Assembly (NCBI RefSeq): GCF_001625305.1
Contig: NW_017802935.1
Coordinates: forward strand, 2,487,514 to 2,551,513
DNA: 64,000 bases
Origin: Branchiostoma belcheri
Taxonomy: Eukaryota; Chordata; Leptocardii; Amphioxiformes; Branchiostomatidae
Direction of reading: 5' to 3'
Position 1 is the first letter of the stretch; each line of letters begins with the position of its first letter. Positions 37,201-49,200 of the stretch are shown one piece after another. A program made the translations under genes and the position numbers. The notes under the pieces were generated by a model. It was given only the letters and a program-made list of their open reading frames with translations, made no database searches and was not told the DNA's origin.

Positions 37201-40200
37201 AAAGATGGACAATGTCTAGAATATTGGTTTCACATGAATAGAACATACATATCCATTGTTACAAGAAAATTTGTAGCTGTAACTCTTTAACACACAAAAG
37301 AGAAACTTTTGCAGTACCAGTAGTAAGATGCCATAAGTCTTGACAAGTGAAACAGTAGTAAAAGTCTATGATCTATACCAGACAGGCCATGTGTTGTCCT
37401 AGGATGTAGTGCAGACATCTTGAGTCAGTCAGTTGTTTACCACAGGGCACATCTTGGTAACCATGGCGACCAAGGTACATGTATGTTCTCTGTCTGGATT
37501 GATGATTGACATGATGTGTTGAGACCACATTTCAAAAGTTGAGAATGAAGTCTTTTAGAAATTCTAAGACAAAAAGGGGTACTGAGACATATGAATTTTA
37601 TGTGTCCCACAGTGCTACCCAAAAACATTTTGATATTCTTGTTTTCTTTGTTTGTTTGAACATTTGTTTAAGCAGTTGTTGTCCTCTTCATCTGCTACTA
37701 TATAATACATAGAATGCCAGTACGAAAACATCTATTGTGAAAAATGTTTGTTATCCTTAAAATGTCCTAAACAGTTGTGTAAAAACTTGGCCAACACTTC
37801 AAGCCATTTTCTATGCCACCATAGATAAGACAGACTTCCTTTTCTATATCAGTCGTGACCCCCCTCCCCATCTATAACCCCTCACACTGTGATACTATCT
37901 CATATCTTTTGTAATTTGCTTCCAGTGCTTATCTTTTCCCAGCTCCCAGTATAAGAGGTGTGCCAAAAGTTGGTTCCTGGCTGCTAAAGATAAAGCCATA
38001 ATTAGATAGATAAATAGTGGAGATAGATACTAGGAGGAAAGGAACTGCAACAGGTTAGTTAAACTGTCTTGAGTGTCAGTACAAGTCATATGTTCTGTTG
38101 TAAGATAAGAATCGTGAAAGGACTTATATTTTTAGACTATAGAGTTGTAGAAGGTTACATCTGAAAGGTCATGAACTTGCAGATGTTAGTTTGATGTTTT
38201 ACCTCTGCAAAGAAGGTTAGGTTTTCAATAGTGTTTTGTAGCCTTGTAAGGTTATGAATAGTATAACTCAAGAAACTTTGGATGGATTATCACGGTGTTC
38301 GGGTCATGTACATGTATATCATTAGCATTAGAGACAATGAAGAAATTGTTAGATATTCTTAAGAAGTTTAGTGCATTTATGTGTAACTTGTAGCATTTTG
38401 TAGCACTAGCATAACTCAAGAAGCTGTTGATGGATTGTCACAATATTTGGTATGTTGTCAGCTTCTGACTGTCAGACATATCAAAGAAATGGTTGGACAT
38501 TCGCCTTATCAAGTCCATGTACATGTGACTGGACTGTGGATCATGTCCCGTCTTTGTTGTAATGGTACAGAATGGACTGTACTGGATCCAGACCCAGCCA
38601 TCTGGTTTCCTAGTCTGTCTCCACTCCTGTGTACTTGCAGATGAAAAGTTACTGTATAGACAGGATGTGTTGCTGACAGGGGGAATGTGACAGTCGTTGA
38701 ATGATACATGAAGTTTGAGATAGCGACATATGGTGCGCCTTGGCCGCGAACCAGAAATGGGGGTTTTGGAAGGAAAACTGGGCAACTTAGGTCATCGTTA
38801 CCCCTAGCAACTGACTGTTTTCAGCAAATTAGTTCCGCAACCCCATAATTCTGCCAAATCATTATCTTGGGCTGTCAGTTCATTTAAAGAAAATTACAAC
38901 TGATGTCAGTACACATCTTTCTGAAAATTAGACAACTTCTTTCTTGGGCCAATTCACAAAGTTTGAATGATAATCCATGTAAAATATGATGTATAATTTT
39001 TTAAAATTATGCCGTCTAGAAATGGACAATAGTAACTTCCTTTAGAAGTTCATAAACTAGTTTGCGTCCCATCGTTCACAGGTATATGACAATTATCCAT
39101 GTTTGTTTTAAAATGAAACGCACAATGACAACAAACCAGAATTGGCCTTTACACACTTTTGTTATTATAATAAAACAGAAAAAGCCAAGTTTATATAGTG
39201 TGAAAACAGTCTATAGAGAATTCAGCATTCAGACTCCCATCAAACTGCTATCAAGAATGGGATTATAATTGATTATGGTTTAACAGTTACTGTCAGTTGA
39301 GCCTGTGGATTGATGCCCACACGTGGGGCCTCCAGGGCACTCCCAGCCTGACCTTGGCCCCAAGTATGTAAGCAGGCATGTTTACTGGCACAGTGGGGTG
39401 TGTGCTGTGTCCTGTGGGGGGGCTGGTGTTGTAGTGTACATCAGGTCAGTTGTATGCAGTCATAACCTTGTGTTCTGTTTTGGTTCTGTTGTCACAATTC
39501 ATATTCTTCAAAAGTACTTGCTTTTGCAACATTTTCGGATATATTACAATAGTTTTTCTTTCAGCCCTAGTTTTAAACTTTTCAGACATGTTGTGCTACG
39601 CATTAGTAATGGGACGTGAAGGTAAAACATTGTAGCCTGGATGCCAGACTGTTTCCAGGGCCTACACAGGCCAGCTCCTCGGCTTTAGGACCAACATGCC
39701 TCCAAGGAAATATTACTACAGACACCTTGGAGGCATGATGTCCCTATAGCCGAGGAGCTGGCCTGAGTTGGCCCTGGCAACAGTCTGGCATCCAGGCTAA
39801 AACACGGAGAACTCCATATGTTATATCTTTTTCCTTTATTTCCATGTAGACTTGGAAAAACTTTAGCAATAGGACTAGGAGTTAATAGGCTAGGGTAACT
39901 GATAATCTGTCTGCTATTGTTGGCATTAACATTCTTTTGTCATGACTGTGGTGTCCAGGATTGGTGGTCGTTCTGGTGCAGGAACAATTACTTGTTTTGT
40001 TGTACGTGTTGTGTGTGTTCAGCATAACAGTAGGATTGAGTCATTGTCAGAATTGTTAACTGTATACCCAGAAGAAAGTTGGGAAACTGTCTATGCAATG
40101 TATTGTATGTAGCTGTTGGCATGTATGTGTCAATTTGGTAAGTATTGAAGTATACCGGGCGTATCTTTGTTTATACAAATATACGGCCATGTTGACAAAA

Positions 40201-43200
40201 CAGTGTTACTGGCATTGTTATTAAAGGATATACTTTGTATGATGCCCTGAGCCCTCTCCCCCTTTATAGAATTGTAACATGACGGATTACTAGTATACAG
40301 GTATTGGACATGTTTTGACAGAGAAATTTTGCATATACTAAATGCTTTTATGTTTCTTCACTCACCTGTGATAATTATATATCCTGTACTGTCTGGACAT
40401 GTTTTTTTAGACAAAGTGCATTGTAAATGTATTTGTACCATTTGACCTGGGTTGTACAATTTGTTGTCACCAGTTAGTTTGGTTCAATTCATGAACATTT
40501 CTAACCTTTGTGTGAAAACATAATTACACTGTGATCAAACTTTAGATACAAAGACAAGTGAGCAGGTCGTCTTTGTTTACCTTTGCCAAGAAGGTTACGT
40601 TTTTGTATGTATGTATGTATGTGTGCTTGTATGTACAGTTTAGCTCGAGAAGTCATGGATTGATCTTGATGACATTTGGTATGTATTTAGGTATTGGTGA
40701 AAGAAAGGATAAGTTTGATTATGGACCACCTGGCAGCTTCCTGTGGTACTACCTTCCAGTCTTGATATCTCAATGTTGTATCTTGCACAAGTCTAATGTT
40801 TACTCCTTGTGTGTTGCAGATATCCACGCTGAGGCAGTCCAGCAGGCCTTGGCCCAGCACAGTAAGAGGAACCGTGTGCCGGTGATGCCCATGCCGTCCA
40901 AGCGCCAGTCTCTGGTCCTTAACAACCCCGTCATGGACACACCGACGGGTAAGTCACGCGGCCTCTCAAGCAGGAAGTATTGTTTTGGGTGGTTGAGCTG
41001 TGGGTTTGTATATCTGTTCATCAGGACAGTGTAGGTTGACAGTGGGTGGCTAGCCTCCATAACAGACGTATAGAACTGGGGGTTTGGTGGTCTTCGGCTG
41101 TTTTCTGATTGGCCCAGTTCTCTCAAACAGGGGTAATTCAACCAGGCCGGCTGTGTTGTCTGTATGCAATCAGAAAATAGCACATAAAAGCTCCCAAAGA
41201 CCATTCAGACCCCAAAACCACCAGTTTTTGGCATGCTATGGAGGCTAGTGTGTGGTGTGGGTGGGGGAAGATTGACTGGCAGAATGACTGGAGATCAATG
41301 GTCTTATATTCTCTCATTCCTGTTGGCCAGAAGCCAATAGGAACTAGAGGTTAACATGGGGGAATTCAGGAAGCTGAGGATGACAAACTTCCCGGAAGTC
41401 TGAAATCTCTGATTTCTTGTTTGAGTGATTATGTTTATTATATTTAGTTATCAGTACAATTGTAACAGTACTACTAGATAGCACTTTTATATGATTATGT
41501 TGAATAATAAATCAGACCTACTCACTTGAGGTAGAAAATAAAGAAATTCTCAATGAAACTTTACATTCTGAAGCATTTCATAACTGGAAAGTGTATGAAT
41601 GTTACTATGACATGAGGTCTACCTACATGGGTAGGATGTTTGGAAACAAGACTAAGTTTTTAGAATTTTTCTTGAATGTTTTCTCCTGTGGGACTTGCAG
41701 AGTTAGCCCGGCTAAGACACTTCCATTCCCAGAAGGCCATGCGCTGTGTCGCCCAGAACAGACTCTCGCTACATACTCCCGTACAGTCCGGTCAGTTCGC
41801 TGTGTGGCTGCTGGCTTCTCATCATCAAAAACAATCAAAATCACGTTAATAAATCATAAAAACATGTCCATGCCATTGATATGATTTGGTACTAAACCTG
41901 AGTTCCAAGACACAATACAAAATCATACTTATCAAAACTTTGAACAATCCTTCAGTCTCCCTCAGGATGAATGACCTACAGTTTTGGTCATGTACCTACA
42001 GTGTAGTGGGTCATTGATCCTGAGGAAGGCTAAAGATCAGCCAAACATTTGATCTGATATTTGTTGTTCTTGAACCAAATTATAGAGTCAATATAAACTG
42101 TATAATTTGTACATCATAAAAAATCATTGATTGCTAGTTTAGACAGCAAAATTACTAGCATCAATTTCAATAATTTGATGCAACAATCCTCTGCCCTACA
42201 GCTTGAATTTCAACAAAGTTATCAGATTTACATTTATTCCTGACTCTGTATTCAGCACTCAGTTTTGATTCAAAGAAAATCAGCTTGATTTTTGCGAGCT
42301 TGGCTTGTAAAGAATGACACGAGCAGCTGTGATGTGTGCTGCTGCATCAGTCTGCATCTGTCTGCAGCTGTCAGCAGCTGTTAGCTGCAGCTGTTTGCTG
42401 CTGTTTGCAGTGATGCTTGCGGCAGTTTGAGATGATTGCAAATGCATGAAAGAAATGGTCAAGGACAGACTGCTGGCTCCGCATAACTTTATACGTGATT
42501 TTTACATAGAATGTAAAGAAACATAAAATGAAATTGTTTCCCTGTCCAGTCTAATGATTCAACAATTTACAAGGAGTATTTAGATGTGATTAGCTAAAAT
42601 TCATTCCTATCACCAGCAAATGTAGGAGAGGAATCACAAATTCCTTTCTTTCAATGATGTACATGTATATGTCAGGGTAGATAATCAATGATTCTGCCGG
42701 TAAAAATCCCAATCGGAGTTACTGTCAGCAGAAACTCTGATCAGTTTCTCTACCGATGGTAGAGATCCCGACTGTAAATTTAAGATTTTCACTTATAAAA
42801 GACAATCAGAACTTTTCAACTCGAAACTTAGGATTTACAAGTGTGAGACCACCCATTCCTACCACCCTGATTGCCATCTCTGTTGACAGAGATTCCAATC
42901 GAGATCTCTTCCGATAAAATCTCGGATTCTATCAGTTTGCAATCTCTACCCTAACATATCCGAAAATATGCACGAAGTAACAAAAAGGCACATGAGGACG
43001 TGCAGTTTTGTAACACCTCTTTGTGACATTTCTAGACACGTCTTCTGATGATGAGAGTATCCACTCCGGTCGACTGTCCACCTCGTCCCCGGAGCATCCC
43101 TCCAGACAGCCCGGCGGACTCACCAAAAACAGCGCCGGCGGGAGTCGGTCATCGGTCTCCTCACAGTCCACCACGGCCAGCGGCGCCCAGGGTGCCCCCG

Positions 43201-46200
43201 GCGGCATCTATAGTATTGCAGATGTTCTACAGGACTCATGTAAGTACTTAAACATAGAAATAGTTCTTTCAACACTTAACTGACGTACTAGCAATGCGTC
43301 TATTTTATACGATGTCTTTTTAAAGATATATATAATCACAATTAACTTATTTTAGACCTATTTAAGGGAGGAATACTAGGGTCTTATCACCAGTGGTTGG
43401 AATGGTTAACTTTGCCCTTGATTAGACCTTTTATTGCAGAACGTATTGAATACGTAGAAAACAAGGATTACATTATAAGGACCATGAAATTATATAGATT
43501 TGAGACCTATGCCTGCATGCTTCTGGTATAAATGGCAGAAACTGCTTGAATATTATTAAAAAGGTTTTGGTAAAAATCAACTCTATATAGCCTTTGGAAT
43601 CCTTTTCTGTTCCTATTTTCCCTGTACACCCATAGGTTTATTGTGACAAGCTGAGTTTGTTGGTAGTCTAGTTTTGTTTCCAATTCTCTAGACACAGTTC
43701 CACAGACCAGCCATATGCATGCTGCTGTCATGCCTTGGTACTGTAGGCAAACCTGCATCATTCTTAGGTAGAAATCATGGATACAGCCATGACAGATGCA
43801 GCTGTGTGTTGATCTACAACCTCTGCAGGGCTCTCAGCATTTTCTGGTCAAAATTATGTTATGGGGATAAACTTGACTTTGATGTGGACTTAAGCCAACT
43901 GGTTCAAAGTTAAACATGATCCAAGTAGTGACAATGTTTTCTTGGCTCAGGAAAACTAACAAAAAACATATAGGTGCTACAAGATACATATAGGTGAAGT
44001 AAAGTAAAGTTTGTAATATGCCAGTCTGTATGTGTTCAAAATACAATTAACCCATGTCCTGCTGGCAATTTTTACACAATATTTTCAAATAATTTCATGA
44101 CTCATAATCAGGTCACAGACCCTTGACTTTTTTTTGCCCTGCGGCGGCGCAGTTACTTCCGCATTCGTTGCGTTTCGCTGCGGTGTGATGCGTTGCACGA
44201 GAAACACCCCCAAATCGCACATATACAGGGCACTATATAGATGGTACTGTATGTGCAACCCATATATATATGGGCCCCGCAGGACAAGGGTTTTAAAATC
44301 GAAGAATTTCTGACCTCAAATTCCAGATTTTTAATACCTTAGAGAACAAAAACCATAGATCAAATTTGACCTGGAAATAAATGTACAATGACAGTAGCCA
44401 CTTTTTACTGAGAGTATTGAAAGTTTGAAGTGGTAGCCCTGCTTCGGTTCGGTAGATCAGTCCCACAAACTTTCATGCTGTCATCTTCTTTCTCCCTGCT
44501 CTCCATTGCTCCCTCTAGCTGGAATCTTCAGTATTGCAGATGTCCTTCAGGGGTACCAGGAAGGTTGGTTTTCCATAGGGTTGTGTGGCTTGAGTCGACA
44601 CCCTGACCACCCCTATTCAAGACGTGAAACATACCAATAATCATTGACACTGTATTGTGGTCTGGTTGGCACCATTGATGAAGTAGGGGTGGCCAGGTGC
44701 TTTGCCAGCCTGAATATGTAGAGCACTTCCACCACACCCTGTTCTAGCTTTGTACATCTTTCTCATCACTTGTGCAAATCTTACCTACATGTCTACAGTC
44801 ATGTAGCTTGCATGTTTGCTTGTGTAGAAGGTGTCTCTTCATTTTTGCTAATGCATGAAACATTCATGCAATATTTACATACCAAATTGTCCTCAAACAT
44901 CCATGGACACAAATTGAAAGCCGATTGAAATAGCATTCTTAAAAATCAAGTCAATGTAGACAAGTTTTCCATGCAGCCCCAGTTATAATTTCTGCCAGTG
45001 TGTACAAAAATGTATTTGTAAGAAGTATTCTTGAATAATCGAAATCGCCTCACAAAAGAGAATAAAGCAAAAATAACTTCTGGCAGGCACATGTAGTAAA
45101 GCAAAGAGGCATTGAACAATAAGTCATAAAGGTTCCAAAATTAGAGGTAACTTGTTGTAACACAATCCAACACTTTTTCATTAACCCTCTTCTCCTGCAT
45201 ACTGACAGGTTACTACCCAGTTGTTAGCATGATAAAGGTTAAAGAGATTTAAACTTTCACAGAATACAAATCAAAACCACAGTAGACCCAAACACTGTCC
45301 TTTGCTATATCTTAAGAACTGTGTTATAAAAAGCCTTACCCTGCCTCCCCCCGCCCGCACAGTGCCCAGTTCCAGTCAGAAGACGACGCAGCAGCTGCCG
45401 CCAGACGTGACGTCCCCCTCCGTGGCCAGTCAGACCTTCCGCATGGACCGTACCATCGACAGGAGGCACAGGCCACAGCCTAAACCACAGCCACCTGAGG
45501 ATGAAAATGGTATCTAGTAGATGATGGACCTGTCACAGGGCTTTTGCCAGTATCAAACGTTTTGTTGCCTGTCAGATTTTTTTCTAACATGCAAAATTTG
45601 CCTGTTGGAAAATAGAATCTGTAACTGGCAAAGTCCCTGTTCTGTAGTGTGGGGTGTTGCAAAATGAACATGTCACCATTTTGTTTTTTTCTGTATTGCA
45701 AGGAGGAATATGCAAAATGTACTGTGTATCTATAATTTGATATCATAGATGCAATCTTTGAATCTACACAAACCAATGGACCTCTAGAGCAAAATTGATG
45801 ATTTATACATCACGATTTTCTTTTCTTCATACTGTACTGATTCATTATTTAGCACCCTGCTTCGTGTGCTTAACTGAAAAGGTGTTCTCTTTCCGTCCAA
45901 CTCCCCACATTTTTATGCTTTTTTGCTAATTTTCTGTACAATATTTACTTACAGTTACTGTGAAAAACTTAACAAAATAAGTGTTGTAACAGTTGGGAAG
46001 CCTTTCTGCTGTGAAAACTAGAATGTATCAATAATTCCATGCGAAATTGTCTGCGAAATGCTTGGTGGAAACGTTGTGCTAAACCAGTATGTCCCTCTCT
46101 CCACGTCTGCGTGTCATGGCCAGATTCAGATCTAGAACTGCTGTGTGAGTAAAAACATGTTCCTCTTACCAAGTGCCCCCCTCCCCACCTTCCCATAATC

Positions 46201-49200
46201 CCTGGCGCCGCCTGCATGCTTGACTTTCAGGGCCATAGTTTGGCAACTAAAGCAAACTACCAGAGTCGTTGTTGCTTGCATGTCATTCTTCCCCTTTGTC
46301 CCCTTGCCATTTCATCGTTTTTAGAGTCTCAACATTCCAAATCCCCCGTTTTCCTTTTCCATTTTGAAAGACAGTAACATTTGTAAGGAAAGCAATACAA
46401 GTTTTGGAGTTTCGTAATTTTTTTCTCAGGTGTTTTCATTTTCTGATAAATTGTGACAGACTGCTGCCACAATAGTTTGCTGTATTGCCAGTTACTCAAG
46501 ATTTCAAAAGATACATGACATTGTAATTTTGAAAATTGTGCAACTTTTTCAAGGCAAGCATCTCTGTAACAATGTATATTATGACAACTGTAAAGGTATC
46601 ATAACATGGAAAAAAAGTAAGTTCCTCTAATTTCCGATTACAAGTGGAAACATAGGCTGAATTCTACTACAGTAACTAATACTACTGCTACTTCAGGGCG
46701 TACAATATGGTACCCTTCAAAGTCGGAAGATGACTCTCTATATTCAAAGTTTAACTTAGCAGTGTTGTATGTTATAGCTAACCTGTCACCCCCCATGTTT
46801 GTGTGTGTTGTTGCACAGTTCCCGTCCACGGGAAGGTGTCGGCTAAGATCCAGCAGCTCCTCAACACCCTGAAGAGACCCAAGCGCAAACCGCTCAGAGA
46901 GTTCTTCGTGGATGAGGAGGAGGAGTTAGAAGGTAGGAGACTTACAATGTACAATATTATATTGAGGGATAGCACTACAGTGTACATAAGTCTTAAACAG
47001 AATGTCTTAAAGGATTCTTAGATCTTAATCCAGATCTTTCTAGAAATATTTAATAATTCTTCCTCAGTCCTGCCTTGAAAAATTTCTTCAAAACAACTTT
47101 TTACCAGTCCATCTTTTTTATGTGCTTTATGAATTGTTCCCTTCATGACCAGTTCATAACAGATACATGTACCTTTGCCCTTGCTTTACTTGCAGCAATA
47201 GCAAAAGAAGTGGACCCCAATGCTCCGAAGGCAGAAGGTCCTAGTCATCTCACCTGCTGTGGGGGAATCACTAGCAGTGAGTACCGAAAAAACTACTTCA
47301 ACTTGCCAAGATTATATCAGTTACCTCTAATGAGGCGAGATTGACAGGTCAACAGCTCAGACACAGGAAATAGGGTGAACTCGAAGGTCACAAAAACCCA
47401 AAATACTTACTGGTAGTAGAACTTGTCATATTGTACAAATCTGGAAAATGTAAGGATCATAAAAGTTCAATAAAATGAGATGACCTGCCAAAGTTCTTGC
47501 CTTATACAAATGACCTAAACTCTACACCATAGCACAGGAAGTCGGGACCTTGTCATCTTCAGATCTCACACACAACTTTTGTTCCCTGCCCAGATTCCAT
47601 CAGGACTTCCTCGGAACCTGGAGGCAGCGGTGCAGAGATACGGGTCAGCCAGCTACAAGGCCACGGTCATCACTGCATTGGACGCTACAGGGAAACACTC
47701 CATCACTCTAACTTATGGTAAACATGCTCAAAATCACTCGCCTAAATAAAATGAAGGTCACAGAAAAAGATTTATTAAAAACCCCAAGCTACATGTATGA
47801 AGGTGTATACATGTAAAAAACTGAAGGCATCTTTGATACAGAAATAAACAGCCGTCAACATACAGATATACAAGTCATGTACCAGTATTATTTACTTGTC
47901 AAGTATGAAAGGTATTGACAATCACTTTCATACAGTGTGTGCATGTTTGTGTTCTGATTGTATGTTTTTCTTTGCCAGGAAAACTGCTGAGTAGAATGCA
48001 GAAGATCGCGTTCTCCCTCCTGAACAAGGTTGGACAGAAGGAACCAGCTATCAGACCTGGGGATAGGGTAAGTCTTAGAGACAGCCAATGACACAAAGTA
48101 GCATGTGAAATACACTATTGCAGGAATATTACATTACAAGATTTAGGCATGTTTAAAATTAGACAGAAGACTAGCGTAAGTCTTGTAATATTTGCAGTAT
48201 TTTCAAGCTTTCAACCATGAAATGAATGCATGTCCATTGTGTCCCACTAGGTGGCGCTAGTGTACCCCAACAGTGACCCCATCTCCTTCATGTGTGCGTT
48301 CTACGGCTGTCTGTATGCTGGGGTGGTGCCTGTTCCTATTGAGGTGCCGCTGACAAGAAAAGTAAGTAAATCCTAACTCTTATTCACCTTTGATGTACTT
48401 GATAATCTTCAAACTAGATTAATGTTATTGTTTCTATTTGAAAATTCAAATGTCAAACTCTTTCTTTCCAGGATGCTGGCAGCCAACAGATAGGGTTCCT
48501 GTTGGGAAGCTGTGGGGTGTCCGTCGCGCTCACTTCTGAGGCCTGTCTGAAAGGCCTGCCCAAAGGACCCTCCGGGGAAGTTGCACAGTTCAAGGGTGAG
48601 TATTAAGACCCCCAGGTTTAACTAGCCTGTGTGTTCTCTTTGTCAGATAACCTTTAGTTAAAGGTAGTTAAAGGTAGTCCCATGGCATTGTTGAGGCCAC
48701 AGGGGCAGTGTGTTGTTGTACAGTACTACCACCAGCTTTACCTCCCAAACCAAAGTCATTTGCACCTGGGTGCAGTGAGGAAAGTTATGTAAAGCATCTT
48801 TCCCAATGACGCAATGTCTACAAAATATAGGTAGGAATGCCAGGGATTGAACCCATGACCTCTCAATCTTGACTCTGCTAGCCACTCGCGCCATTTAATG
48901 CCACAATACTGATATGCCTATACCTTGTAAACTGTACATTGATAGCTGATTAAGTGTTGTTTCTTCCCCCAGGCTGGCCCAGACTGACGTGGTTTGTGAC
49001 AGAACACCTGTCCAAACCAGCCAAGGACTGGATGCCTCCTCCCAGACTGTCAGATGAACAGACAGCATACATCGAGGTAGGGACGGGCCAGCTTAACCCG
49101 TTATATACTGTCAACTATACACTGTAAAATGGTTGTGTGTTTGAACATGCAATCTGTAGCCTGTGTTACACAATTTCTTGCTGTCCACAAGCTGTAGTTT

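Larger units (their letters stand above)
31841..40819. other. Intron 3
   Basis: A 9-kb intron with several repeats: a GTATTGTTTTGGGTGG family member, a LINE tail, a TAGCCTGG hairpin and two copies of an AACTCAAGAAG/GGATGGAT-type repeat. An ATG-less open stretch at 36192-36464 is discussed in the findings. No DIP2-like exon was recognised. Confidence 0.6.
40949..43035. other. Intron 4
   Basis: Contains a repeat with a nested MITE, a candidate cassette exon (41701-41790), an E-box cluster (42324-42393) and a TIR element (42667-42959). The remainder is AT-rich and featureless. Confidence 0.6.
43240..45362. other. Intron 5
   Basis: Contains a TTAA-flanked MITE-like hairpin (44047-44296) and the candidate mini-exon 44519-44563. 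Otherwise featureless. Confidence 0.6.

Noticed and set aside
47594-47603. Use of the AG before ATTCCATCAG as the exon 9 acceptor
   Set aside because: It would need a phase 0 donor upstream, whereas both available exon 8 donors leave phase 1. Starting at 47604 restores the DIP2 frame.
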